Source: Azospirillaceae bacterium (GTDB lineage: Bacteria > Pseudomonadota > Alphaproteobacteria > Azospirillales > Azospirillaceae). Taken from it: DNA of 48,384 nt. Positions 7,907-16,558 of this stretch are shown piece after piece. Location: the NCBI GenBank assembly GCA_028281465.1, contig JANQJV010000374.1, positions 1 through 48,384 of the forward strand, written 5' to 3'. The notes below the pieces were generated by a model, which did not search any database, was not told where the DNA came from, and saw nothing but the letters and a program-made list of their open reading frames with translations. The position numbers and the translations under genes are program-made. Numbering within the stretch: the stretch's first letter is position 1; every line of letters starts with the position of its first letter.

Positions 7907-9133
7907 ATGGCCCACATCCAAATTCAAGATCTGAACAAATCATTTGGCGACACGTCTGTCCTGCGGGGGATCGACTTGTCGATCCATGAGGGTGAGTTCC
8001 TCGCGATTCTTGGGCCATCGGGGTGCGGAAAATCGACGCTCTTGCGCATCATCGCTGGCCTTGAAACACATGACAGCGGCCATGTTCGCATGGGCGGAAG
8101 CATCATGGACGGGCTCGCGCCAAAAGCACGAGACGTAGCCGTCGTCTTTCAGTCATATGCGCTCTATCCGCATATGACTGTGGCCCAGAATCTCGCCTTG
8201 CCGCTCGTCATGCGCGAAACAACGCGCGTCCAACGCCTGCCGTTCATGGGGCACATCAGCAGCGTCGTGAAACGAAAGCGCGTTGATATCCAATCCGCTG
8301 TCGAACGGGCCGCTGCCCAGGTCAGGATCGCTGAGTTGCTCGACCGAAAGCCCGCGCAGCTTTCCGGCGGCCAGCGCCAACGCGTTGCGCTGGCACGGGC
8401 GCTGATCCGCAAGCCCAAGCTGTTTCTGCTCGACGAACCGCTATCGAACCTCGATGCGACGCTAAGGGCCAGCACACGAACCGAAATCGTTCAACTCCAG
8501 AAGCGGCTCGGAACCACGGCCATCTACGTGACCCATGATCAAACGGAAGCCATGACGATGGCCGACCGTATCGCCATCATGATCGACGGTCGCGTGGCGC
8601 AGGTCGGCACCGCGCGCGAAATCTACGATCGGCCCAAAGACGTGCATGCCGCATTGTTCGTCGGCACGCCAAAGATGAACCTTTTTGACGGTCGGATCGA
8701 TGGTGGGGTCGTGCGTCTGGCAAAGACCGGAATGGTCCTTGCCCACACAGCTGATGCAATCGACGGCCCAATCCGGGTCGGCATTCGCCCAGAGCATGTC
8801 GTTCTCAAAACCGAGTTTGACGAAGGCGCCATTCCGGTTGTGGAGACACATAGGGAGTTTCTTGGATCGGAAGCCCTGATCCATTTCGGGATCGGCGGTG
8901 GTGCGCCAGATATCAGCGGCGTCGCGCGGCTTGACCCGGATGCGCTCGACAAGCTGGCACCCGGACAGACCGTGTCCGCATGCTTCCGCCCGGGCGGATT
9001 ACATCTATTCGATCAAAGTGGCCTACGACTCGAATTGTCCGGCGAAAACCTGTCGCCAGCAGCGACGACCGCGTTAAGCGATAAAGAGACAGCTCTTGAT
9101 GAACGCCCGATCCCCATCATCGCTGGCATCTGA
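7907..9133 (+). CDS. ABC transporter ATP-binding protein (UgpC/MalK type)
   Basis: The 408-residue ATPase has Walker A GPSGCGKST (residues 36-44), the Q-loop in VVFQSYALYPHMTV, signature LSGGQRQR, Walker B LFLLDEPLSNLDA and switch histidine VTHDQTEAM, followed by a C-terminal regulatory (TOBE-type) region. All catalytic motifs are intact, unlike the Glp-type pair at 28-30 kb. Between the Q-loop and the signature is a basic insertion (about residues 105-130) seen in some proteins of this group. It should homodimerise to drive the permeases encoded next. Its end overlaps the first permease start by 35 bases in another frame, implying translational coupling. Confidence 0.92.
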   Translation: MAHIQIQDLNKSFGDTSVLRGIDLSIHEGEFLAILGPSGCGKSTLLRIIAGLETHDSGHVRMGGSIMDGLAPKARDVAVVFQSYALYPHMTVAQNLALPLVMRETTRVQRLPFMGHISSVVKRKRVDIQSAVERAAAQVRIAELLDRKPAQLSGGQRQRVALARALIRKPKLFLLDEPLSNLDATLRASTRTEIVQLQKRLGTTAIYVTHDQTEAMTMADRIAIMIDGRVAQVGTAREIYDRPKDVHAALFVGTPKMNLFDGRIDGGVVRLAKTGMVLAHTADAIDGPIRVGIRPEHVVLKTEFDEGAIPVVETHREFLGSEALIHFGIGGGAPDISGVARLDPDALDKLAPGQTVSACFRPGGLHLFDQSGLRLELSGENLSPAATTALSDKETALDERPIPIIAGI

Positions 9134-10055
9134 GCGCCCCAGTCCGGCGCCGTCCGCGGCCGGCGTGCTCAAGGCGCCGCCTCATCTGGCAAGCACCTTC
9201 ATTGGCTGGAGCTTTGTGCTGCCATTTCTTGTGGCGCTGTCCATGTTCGTGCTGGCGCCCACAGCGGCGGTCATCGCCATCTCATTTACGGACTGGCAGC
9301 TCGGCCGGGACACCATCTCCTTTGTCGGTTTGGAAAACTACCGCGCGCTGCTGACCGCCCGCGTTCCCCGCATTTCGGCGGCCAACACCATCATCTATGC
9401 GTTAATGGTGACGCCATTATCTGTGATCCTGGGCCTCTGGCTGGCCATCTTGATCGAGAGTTCGCCTATGGGCCGCGCATTCTTCCGCTCAGCCTGCTTC
9501 CTTCCGGTTGTTTCAACCACCGTCGCGATGGCCATCGTCTGGGAGTTTCTGCTTCACCCCACCCTTGGCCCCGTGAATTCGGCATTGCTACTATTCGGTT
9601 TGCCGGCGCAGCGATTTCTCAGTGACGCCGCGCTGGTGCTCCCAACTCTCGCTTTCATCGCCATATGGGAAAATGCCGGCTACACGATGGTTCTGTTCGT
9701 GGCTGGACTCAAATCGATCTCAGCCGAGCTCTACGACGCTGCCGCGGTTGATGGTGCCGATCGGCCGTGGGAGCGGTTCTGGACCGTCACCTTCCCGCTG
9801 CTTGGTCCGACCATGGTGTTCGTCGTCATCATCATGCTGTTGCGGTCTTTTCGCGTGTTTGAAACGGTCGCGACGCTCACGGGAGGCGGGCCGCGCCGCG
9901 CCTCCGAGGTGATGCTCTACACCATCTATCAAGAGGGGTTTCAGTTCTTCCAGATCGGCTACGCCTCCGCGATCACGGTCGTTTTCGTCGCCTTTCTGCT
10001 GCTACTCACACTCGTCAATTTCCGTTTGATGGACCGCTCGGTGCACTACAAATGA
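9099..10055 (+). CDS. ABC transporter permease (UgpA/MalF type)
   Basis: The 318-residue membrane protein has about six transmembrane segments, beginning near residue 35 after a Pro/Ala-rich cytoplasmic leader. The cytoplasmic EAA loop that docks on the ATPase is seen as ELYDAAAVDGADRPWERFW. I take ATG 9099; a TTG directly before it is in frame. It overlaps the ATPase gene at its start and the next permease by ATGA at its end. With the second permease it should form the translocation pore of the importer encoded here. Confidence 0.9.
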   Translation: MNARSPSSLASERPSPAPSAAGVLKAPPHLASTFIGWSFVLPFLVALSMFVLAPTAAVIAISFTDWQLGRDTISFVGLENYRALLTARVPRISAANTIIYALMVTPLSVILGLWLAILIESSPMGRAFFRSACFLPVVSTTVAMAIVWEFLLHPTLGPVNSALLLFGLPAQRFLSDAALVLPTLAFIAIWENAGYTMVLFVAGLKSISAELYDAAAVDGADRPWERFWTVTFPLLGPTMVFVVIIMLLRSFRVFETVATLTGGGPRRASEVMLYTIYQEGFQFFQIGYASAITVVFVAFLLLLTLVNFRLMDRSVHYK

Positions 10056-10882
10056 AGATGCCGACGCGCTTCCAGATCACCCGCCTGGCGATATTGACGC
10101 TGGTCGCCACACTCCTGCTGTTGCCGTACATCTACATGGTCGGTTTCTCGCTGAAGCCGGTCGACGAGATCTTCGCCGGCGGGCTGAGCCCACTCCCTCG
10201 TGAGTTCGCCGGCATCGCAAACTACCTCGGTGCGCTCGAACGCGAGCCCTTGTTGAGATATCTGGCCAACGGCGTCATCGTCTGCGCGGGGATCTTGTTC
10301 TTTCAGCTTCTGTTTGCGGTGCCTTGCGCCTATGCGATGGCCAAACTCCGCTTCCCGGGCCGCTCACTGATGCTTGGCATTGTGCTGTTTGGCCTGCTCA
10401 TTCCGATCCAGGCCACGTCACTACCCATCTATGTCGGCTTGGCCTGGACCGGTCTGGCTGACACCTACACAGCGCTCATCGTTCCCTTCATATCTTCGGT
10501 TTTCGCCGTTTTCCTGTTCTACCAGTTCCTTCGGACCATTCCTGATGATCTGCTTGATGCCGCCCGTCTCGACGGCTGTAGCGAGATCAGCATCATCGTG
10601 CGGATCGTCTTGCCGCTTATCATGCCCGCCGCGACGGCCTTCGGCATCTTCTCGGTGGTATCTCATTGGAACGATCTGTTCTGGCCGCTTGTCATCACCC
10701 GCTCGCCTGAGTTGAACACCCCGCCGCTCGGCATCCTCGCCTTCCGATCAGAGGAAGCCGGCGACAGCTATGGCGAGTTGATGGCCGGAACAGCGATCAT
10801 CACGGCGCCACTCGTCATTGCCTTCCTCCTGGCGCAGCGCCGCTTCATCGAGGGAATCAGCCTGGGTGCGCTGAAGGGATGA
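10052..10882 (+). CDS. ABC transporter permease (UgpE/MalG type)
   Basis: The 276-residue inner-membrane permease has about six transmembrane helices, the first at residues 10-30 (LAILTLVATLLLLPYIYMV). The EAA loop reads DDLLDAARLDGCSEISII. It overlaps the partner permease (ATGA) and the downstream phosphodiesterase gene (ATGA), so transporter and hydrolase are made from one message. The partner layout matches UgpAE-type importers of glycerol-3-phosphate and related phosphodiesters. Confidence 0.9.
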   Translation: MKMPTRFQITRLAILTLVATLLLLPYIYMVGFSLKPVDEIFAGGLSPLPREFAGIANYLGALEREPLLRYLANGVIVCAGILFFQLLFAVPCAYAMAKLRFPGRSLMLGIVLFGLLIPIQATSLPIYVGLAWTGLADTYTALIVPFISSVFAVFLFYQFLRTIPDDLLDAARLDGCSEISIIVRIVLPLIMPAATAFGIFSVVSHWNDLFWPLVITRSPELNTPPLGILAFRSEEAGDSYGELMAGTAIITAPLVIAFLLAQRRFIEGISLGALKG

Positions 10883-11682
10883 GAGAGATGCTCAAGATCA
10901 TCCAGATTACCGATTGTCATCTTGTGCCCCGCGGAGAGCGTCTCTTCACGCTCGACCCGACCGCGAGGCTGCGGGCGGCGTTCGAGGACATCAACAACAG
11001 CCACGCCGACGCCCACCTTTGTGTGCTGACGGGCGATCTGGCGCATGACGGCGACCCGCGCACATATGCGCAGTTGCGCGAAGTGTTGGATGGCTTGCAG
11101 GTGGATTGGCAGCTGATGCCTGGCAATCACGACGATCGCCACCGGTTATGTGAAGCGTTTCCCGAGATCGAAACCGACGAGCACGGCTTCCTGCAAACGA
11201 GCCTTGCCACTCCGGCTGGCATGTTTCTGTTCCTCGACACAATAGATGCCGGCGTTCATTCGGGCGCCTACTGTGCGGAACGATGCCAATGGCTCGAGCG
11301 TGCGCTGGCCAAGGCTGCCGGTCAGCCCGTCTATCTGTTCATGCACCATCCGCCGATGCCGATCGGAATGCCGCGCCTCGATCAATACCGGATCCTCGAC
11401 AACCGACAACTGGCGCAGACGATCGCCGGTCATCGGAATGTGCGCCACATCTTCTTCGGTCATGTGCATCGACCGATCGCCGGCAGTTGGCGCGGCGTTC
11501 CCGTTTCCGCCATCGCCGGCACCAATCACCAGACCGCCTTTGACCTCGCCGACGGCCTTGCGAATGTCGTCAGTCTCGACGATCCGGTCTACGGCGTCAT
11601 CTTCCTTGGAACTGACAGTACAATCGTGCATCAGCACGCCTTCGAAAGCAGCGCCGAGCGTATCACCTATGAACCGGATTGA
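10879..11682 (+). CDS. Calcineurin-type metallophosphodiesterase (CpdA/GpdQ family)
   Basis: The 267-residue cytoplasmic enzyme has the five metal motifs of class III phosphodiesterases in order: DCH (about residues 12-14), GDLAHDGD, GNHDDR, MHHPP and GHVHRP. CpdA cleaves cAMP and GpdQ cleaves glycerophosphodiesters; the family also takes other diesters. There is no signal peptide, so it acts on material already imported. It overlaps the last permease gene by ATGA, with an alternative ATG at 10888 behind GAGAG. Placement at the end of a PhnF-regulated importer suggests it cleaves the imported substrate and releases a phosphomonoester; this is inference. Confidence 0.88.
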   Translation: MREMLKIIQITDCHLVPRGERLFTLDPTARLRAAFEDINNSHADAHLCVLTGDLAHDGDPRTYAQLREVLDGLQVDWQLMPGNHDDRHRLCEAFPEIETDEHGFLQTSLATPAGMFLFLDTIDAGVHSGAYCAERCQWLERALAKAAGQPVYLFMHHPPMPIGMPRLDQYRILDNRQLAQTIAGHRNVRHIFFGHVHRPIAGSWRGVPVSAIAGTNHQTAFDLADGLANVVSLDDPVYGVIFLGTDSTIVHQHAFESSAERITYEPD

Positions 11683-11983
11683 TGGTCACGGTCAGTGGGT
11701 CGAGAGATGTTTTGCCGACATATAAATCTGATGCACCACTTCTGATTTCAACACTCAGCGATTCACGGTTTCTCCAACGAAGCGGCTTTCGAGCCATCCC
11801 ATCCTCCTCCCCTAGCGGCACATCAGTGGCACAGTTTTAGGGGGCCAAGACATGAGCTCTTTGCCTATGTAGTGCCCCCCGATCTCTGATTTTTGGTCGG
11901 AGGCAACCCGCCATAGCATGGCACGATCGACTGTCCTTCCTGAGCACATTTCGCCGACCGCATTGCGAGAATCCATCGATTTT
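11683..11983. other. Intergenic stretch between convergent operons, no gene recognised
   Basis: This 301-base gap separates the phosphodiesterase gene from the convergent amidase gene. It contains short open frames on both strands (for example a plus-strand frame beginning MARSTVLPEH at 11918 and a minus-strand frame overlapping the amidase end), none matching a family I know. The text is less regular than coding DNA around it and could be the residue of a small mobile element, but no inverted-repeat ends or transposase motif could be shown. I found no convincing terminator for either operon. Confidence 0.4.
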
Positions 11984-13300
11984 TCAGGGTGCCGCGATAC
12001 GATCGGGCGTCAACCCAGATCCAACCTTTGCCAAAAGTGCCGCAGCAGCGTGAAGAAGCACTGCATCGGCACGTCTCCGGCCAATCAGTTGCACGCCAAT
12101 GGGTAGGCCGCATGGGGTTTGCAGCAACGGAAGCGATAGCGTGGGGCATCCGCAGAATGTCCAGGGCATGGAAAACGCCCCGTCGCCCAAGCCATCTTCA
12201 ATGCGAGGCGGTGGACCCGGCGTTGACAAGGTGACCAAGACGTCCGCCTCGCCCATCGCCTCATCGAGGGCGTCGTAAAGCGTGTCGCGCCGACGCAATG
12301 CGGTGATGTAGTCGGTCGCCGACAGCGCATGACCCTGCGCAATCCAGGCGATAGCTTCGTCCGGCAATGCGTTTCGGTGCGCGGCATCTTCTTCGGCCAG
12401 CGTGACCGCCATGTCACCAGCTATGAGTATATGGTGGGCGTCAAGCGCGCCATTGAACGCTTCTGGCAATGTCACGGAACCATCGATTCGGTTTTCGGCC
12501 GCGAATGCCTCAAAGCCGCGCGCTGCAGTCTTATCGGCCCGTTCCCACCATGGGCCTTTCACCACAGCAAACGACCACATCTTCTCGCGAGTTGCGCTCA
12601 TGAGCTGCGGAAGCAGGCAGCCCGCCAAGTCATGCAGGTCCGCGAGCGTGCGGGCCATGAACGCATGGCTGGTTACGGGCGGTGAAAGCGCCAAGGTTCC
12701 TGCGAGCTGCAGGAGCCCATGCGTGGGTTTGAACGCGAACACGCCAGCATAGGAAGCAGGGCGAGTTGTTGACGACGTGTTTTGCGTGTTGAGCGTCATC
12801 GGAACCATGCCCGCGGCCACCGCTGCAGCCGAGCCGACCGACGAGGCGCCGAGCGTGCGCTGAGGATCAATGGGGTTCCGGGTCGGCGCATAGTCGTTCA
12901 TGCCAAACGGTGTGGTTGCGGTTTTGCCGAGCACAACGAGACCCAGGTTCTTGAGCTGTCTGACGACCGCTGCATCAACGTGCGGCTGGCGACCCGCATG
13001 GATGGGACTGCCCATCTCCGTTGGAAAGTCGGCCGTATCGATGTTGTCTTTGATACCGATGGGGATCCCATCAAAGGCGCTCAAGAACGAACCGCTGGAC
13101 CGGCGTTCATCGGCAGCCGCCGCGTCCCTGAGGGTTGCGTCCCGGTTGAGATGGACCCACGCCTTGATATCCGCGTCTTCATCCGCAATGCGGTCGAGAA
13201 GCCGTTCGCAAATCTCAACCGAACTTGTTTGCCCCTGTGCAAGGCTCGCTGCCATCTCGGTGGCCGACGAACCGAAGGAAGCGGAGGCAACCTGTTTCAT
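11984..13300 (-). CDS. Amidase signature family hydrolase with a divergent active-site loop
   Basis: The 438-residue protein is an amidase-signature hydrolase. The catalytic lysine lies in GIKDNIDT (Lys84), the cis-serine region is GASSVGSAAAVAAG (Ser153/154), and the nucleophile position is Ser177 in NTQNTSSTTRPA. The usual GGSSGGS and TQTGGSxxRP are changed to GASSVGS and TQNTSSTTRP, so the oxyanion-hole glycines are replaced although the three catalytic residues remain; substrate range may be unusual. It is the last gene of the phosphonoacetate hydrolase/TRAP operon, 3 bases after DctM. Family members cleave amides, ureas or acyl-amino acids. No signal peptide is seen, so it should act in the cytoplasm on an imported compound. 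Confidence 0.82.
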   Translation of the reverse strand: MKQVASASFGSSATEMAASLAQGQTSSVEICERLLDRIADEDADIKAWVHLNRDATLRDAAAADERRSSGSFLSAFDGIPIGIKDNIDTADFPTEMGSPIHAGRQPHVDAAVVRQLKNLGLVVLGKTATTPFGMNDYAPTRNPIDPQRTLGASSVGSAAAVAAGMVPMTLNTQNTSSTTRPASYAGVFAFKPTHGLLQLAGTLALSPPVTSHAFMARTLADLHDLAGCLLPQLMSATREKMWSFAVVKGPWWERADKTAARGFEAFAAENRIDGSVTLPEAFNGALDAHHILIAGDMAVTLAEEDAAHRNALPDEAIAWIAQGHALSATDYITALRRRDTLYDALDEAMGEADVLVTLSTPGPPPRIEDGLGDGAFSMPWTFCGCPTLSLPLLQTPCGLPIGVQLIGRRRADAVLLHAAAALLAKVGSGLTPDRIAAP

Positions 13301-13303
13301 GGA

Positions 13304-14860
13304 CTATCCCCACAACAGCTCAGGCAGCCCTGTCACCAGTCCGGGAAAGGCGATCAGCAGAAGAAGCACACAGAGCTGGAGTAGGACGAACGGGATGACC
13401 CCTCGATACATCTCAACGGTCTGGACTGTCTCAGGCGCAACACCGCGCAGATAGAACAGGGCGAAGCCGAAGGGCGGCGTGAGGTAGGATGTTTGAAGAT
13501 TGACTGCGATCAGCACACCAAACCATAGCGGATCGATCGTCTGAAGCAGCGTTAGGGCAAGAATTGGGACCGCTAGAGTGATGATCTCGATGACGTCGAG
13601 GAAGAACCCCAGCAGGAAGACGACCGCCATGACGAAGACAAGCGCACCGGTTTCGCCACCGGGCAGGGTCTGGAGAAAATCGCCGACCATCACATCGCCC
13701 TCAACACCTCGAAACACGAGTGCGAAACAGGTTGCGCCGATCAAAATGCCATAGACCATGGCGCTGATCTCAAGCGTTTGGCGAACTGCTCCCGACAGAA
13801 CGCCGGATCGAATGCTCATGACCAAGGCAAGCAAAAGCGCGGCGGCGAACAGGAGTGCGGCCAATGCTGTCAGAACAATCGCCGCACCCGACAGGACCGA
13901 CTGAAAGAACAGATGCAGGCGGGTGTCCACCATGGCGCGTACCACAAGTGCTGCCAGCAAGGCGCCCAGTCCGAACCAGAGGAAGGCCGCACGTTCGGGA
14001 TTGACCTTAATGCCAGCCAGAAGAATGGCACCGGCGGCACCAAGTGCCGCAGCTTCAGTCGGTGTTGCGATGCCGCCGAGAATTGAGCCGAGGACGGCAA
14101 TCAGCAGCAAGAGCGGGGCAACGAAGATCCCAATGAGCCTGCGAAGGCGGAGTTTATCAGTCACGGCATCGCTGGCATCGACATCAATGCCGCGGGCGCG
14201 GCAGACGACGTAGACATATCCGGCATAGATGCTGACCAGAAGCAGGCCAGGCAGGAGGGCGCCCGCGAAGAGATCGCCGACCGATACTGGCTGTGCTGTC
14301 CAATTGCCGACCGCGCGCTGTGCCTCGCCGTAGACTGCGCCCAGCTGGTCAGCCAAAAGCACAAGAACAATCGATGGCGGGATGATCTGGCCCAGGGACC
14401 CCGATGCACAGATGAGGCCGGTGGCAAGCGGCGCGGGATAACCGCGAGCCAACAGAGCCGGCAGAGAAATCAGGCCCATAGCAATGACCGTCGCGCCGAC
14501 GATGCCGGTAGAGGCGGCGAGCAGAGCGCCGACAACACACAATGATAGGCCCAACCCACCGGGCACGCGGTGCATCAAGTCTCCCATCGACTTGAGCAGA
14601 TCGGCGGCAATGCGCGATCGATCAAGCACCGTGCCCATCAAGATGAAAAGCGGAATGGCCAGCAGCAGTTCGTTGGTCAGAACACCCCAGATGCGGGGGC
14701 CAAGCGCCTTGAGCAGGGAAAGGTCAAAAACACCAAGTGCGCCGGTTAGCAGGGCGAAACCGAGCGACACGCCGCACAAGGTCAACGCGACTGGAAAACC
14801 CAGCAGCAAGGTGCCGAAGGTCAGCCCGAGCAATAGGAGCGGCAGCATCTCACTGCTCAT
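13304..14860 (-). CDS. TRAP transporter large permease (DctM type)
   Basis: The 518-residue protein is very hydrophobic, with about 12-14 transmembrane segments of the DctM family (MLPLLLLGLTFGTLLLG at the start; GLICASGSLGQIIPPSIVLVLL and PPFGFALFYLRGVAP as family marks). It is longer than the usual 425-450 residues because of an extra hydrophobic stretch in the middle (about residues 270-370), as in some TRAP subfamilies. The start MSSEMLP at 14860 overlaps the small permease gene by 11 bases; an upstream in-frame start at 14890 would overlap more. It imports the ligand carried by the DctP-type protein, driven by an ion gradient. Confidence 0.9.
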   Translation of the reverse strand: MSSEMLPLLLLGLTFGTLLLGFPVALTLCGVSLGFALLTGALGVFDLSLLKALGPRIWGVLTNELLLAIPLFILMGTVLDRSRIAADLLKSMGDLMHRVPGGLGLSLCVVGALLAASTGIVGATVIAMGLISLPALLARGYPAPLATGLICASGSLGQIIPPSIVLVLLADQLGAVYGEAQRAVGNWTAQPVSVGDLFAGALLPGLLLVSIYAGYVYVVCRARGIDVDASDAVTDKLRLRRLIGIFVAPLLLLIAVLGSILGGIATPTEAAALGAAGAILLAGIKVNPERAAFLWFGLGALLAALVVRAMVDTRLHLFFQSVLSGAAIVLTALAALLFAAALLLALVMSIRSGVLSGAVRQTLEISAMVYGILIGATCFALVFRGVEGDVMVGDFLQTLPGGETGALVFVMAVVFLLGFFLDVIEIITLAVPILALTLLQTIDPLWFGVLIAVNLQTSYLTPPFGFALFYLRGVAPETVQTVEMYRGVIPFVLLQLCVLLLLIAFPGLVTGLPELLWG

Positions 14861-15428
14861 CGGTTGCGCTCGGGTGCTCGACCACTTCAAACGGAGGTTT
14901 GCTCAGGCCGATATATGATCGCAGAAGCATTGCCAGCCCAGGAAGAACCAGCAATCCGGGCATCACAATCAACATGGATTTGAACAGGAAGACACCCTGC
15001 ATGCCACCAACGCTGCGTGAGCCTTCGAGCGTCTGCCAAGCGCGTATCACATAAGGAAGGGACGCCCAGATCAGCACAACAATGGTTGGCAGAAGAAGGA
15101 CGAGACAGGCCCAGAAATCGACCCTTGCCCGGCCAATGTCGTTCATCTTGACACGCAGCACGTCAATTCGTGTATGTCCGTCTCTGGACAGAGCATAAGC
15201 CACCCCGATGCCGACGAAGACGGCGTTTGCGTAAATCACGGCTTCTGACAATTGCAGTGAGCCGAAGCCGAACATCGCCCGTCCCAGAACGAGGGCGACT
15301 TGCGTCACCGTCATCGCAATCACCAGCCAGGCTACAAGCTGCCCAGCTGCAAGCACGATCCCATCAAGACGCCTTGCCCAAGGGTGCGGCTTGACCATAG
15401 CGATTCCGTCTTTGCCGGAAGGGAGCAC
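14850..15428 (-). CDS. TRAP transporter small permease (DctQ type)
   Basis: The 192-residue protein has four predicted transmembrane segments and the DctQ pattern (LVAWLVIAMTV, QLSEAVIYANAVFVGIGVAY, a DGHTRIDVL loop). A start at 15398 (MVKPHPWARR) is also possible. It sits between the binding protein and the large permease, as usual for three-gene TRAP systems, and overlaps the latter. It bridges DctP docking and DctM transport in the inner membrane. Confidence 0.88.
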   Translation of the reverse strand: MLPSGKDGIAMVKPHPWARRLDGIVLAAGQLVAWLVIAMTVTQVALVLGRAMFGFGSLQLSEAVIYANAVFVGIGVAYALSRDGHTRIDVLRVKMNDIGRARVDFWACLVLLLPTIVVLIWASLPYVIRAWQTLEGSRSVGGMQGVFLFKSMLIVMPGLLVLPGLAMLLRSYIGLSKPPFEVVEHPSATDEQ

Positions 15429-15460
15429 CCACTGCAGAGCGCTCCCTTCGGTGCTCTTGA

Positions 15461-16558
15461 TCAGGTGGCGCTGAACACCATCGCCCTTGCCCGCGCGAAG
15501 GGCTGGTGCGATGTCTCGGTCACACGACGTGCTTCAGCATGAAAGGCCATGTAGCTGTCGTACACGCGTCTGGTGAATGCATCTTCGGACGCGGCCTCGG
15601 CGACGACTTCCTGAGACATTTGGCCGAGCGCCATCAGCACATCATCGCTGTAGGCGCGAAGCTGCACGCCTTGCTCCGTGACGAGGACGTCGAGCGCCGA
15701 GCCGTTGTTGGCGTGAAACTCGGCCTCCATCTCGTCGTTCTCGGCTTGGCATGCCACCTTGATGATCTCGCGGTCCGCCGCACTCAATTCGTTCCACACA
15801 TCCAGATTGAAGCCGGCCGAGACGTTCGACGATGGCTCATGCCAACCGGGGTAGTAGTAGAACTTCGCGACCTGATGGAATCCTTTCGCCAGATCGTTCC
15901 ACGGGCCCACCCATTCGGTTGCATCGATGGCGCCCGATTGCAGAGCCTGATAGACTTCCGTTCCAGGTATTGAGGCGGGCGTTGCGCCAACACGACGGAT
16001 CACTTCTCCGCCGAAACCGCCCATGCGCATTGTGATGCCGCGAAAATCATCCAACGAATTGATTTCATTGCGAAACCAGCCGCCCATCTGAACGCCAGGG
16101 TTTCCGACCAGAAACGATTTGACGTTGTAGTTGGCGGCCAACTCGTCCCAAAGCTCCTGACCGCCTCCGTAGTAGACCCAAGACTTGATTTCTGTCGGCG
16201 TTAGGCCGAAGGGCGTGGTCGTGAAGAAGTTGAACGCCTTCGACTTTCCCTGCCACCAGAACTCAACACCGTGATAGAGATCAGCCGTCCCGGTGGATAC
16301 CGCGTCGAACACTTCGAAAGGCGGCACGAGTTCGCCCGCGGCAAATACCCGGACAGAAAGCCGTCCATCGGTCATCGTTGTGATGCGTTGGGCGAGTCGC
16401 TCCGCGGCGGTGCCGAAACCAGGGAAGTTCTTCACCCAGGCACTCGCCATCTTCAATTCACGGCGTCCCTGGGCGATGGCCGGTGTCGCGAGCGGGAGGG
16501 TTGCCCCCAGGCCGGCCAGAGCCGCACCGCGAACGAAGTCCTTACGCGACATATTCAT
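15461..16558 (-). CDS. TRAP transporter solute-binding protein (DctP type)
   Basis: The 365-residue periplasmic protein starts at ATG 16558 behind GGAGACGACT. The N-terminus MNMSRKDFVRGAALAGLGA followed by PLATPAIAQG looks like a Tat-type signal (SRKDFV, an RK variant of SRRxFLK), so it may be exported folded. The DctP fold is recognised from ASAWVKNFPGFG, the TGTADLYHGVEFWWQGKS segment and MRMGGFGGEVIRRVGATP, which contains the conserved ligand-carboxylate arginine region. Longer in-frame starts up to 16765 lie inside the preceding hydrolase gene and are unlikely. Encoded between a phosphonoacetate hydrolase pair and TRAP permeases, it may carry a carboxylated phosphonate; no such ligand can be proven by sequence. 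Confidence 0.88.
   Translation of the reverse strand: MNMSRKDFVRGAALAGLGATLPLATPAIAQGRRELKMASAWVKNFPGFGTAAERLAQRITTMTDGRLSVRVFAAGELVPPFEVFDAVSTGTADLYHGVEFWWQGKSKAFNFFTTTPFGLTPTEIKSWVYYGGGQELWDELAANYNVKSFLVGNPGVQMGGWFRNEINSLDDFRGITMRMGGFGGEVIRRVGATPASIPGTEVYQALQSGAIDATEWVGPWNDLAKGFHQVAKFYYYPGWHEPSSNVSAGFNLDVWNELSAADREIIKVACQAENDEMEAEFHANNGSALDVLVTEQGVQLRAYSDDVLMALGQMSQEVVAEAASEDAFTRRVYDSYMAFHAEARRVTETSHQPFARARAMVFSAT

Noticed and set aside
11865..12149. Possible transposase fragment beside the amidase gene
   Set aside because: Its sequence is mostly antisense or out of frame to the amidase end, and I could not identify a DDE motif, helix-turn-helix or inverted repeats.
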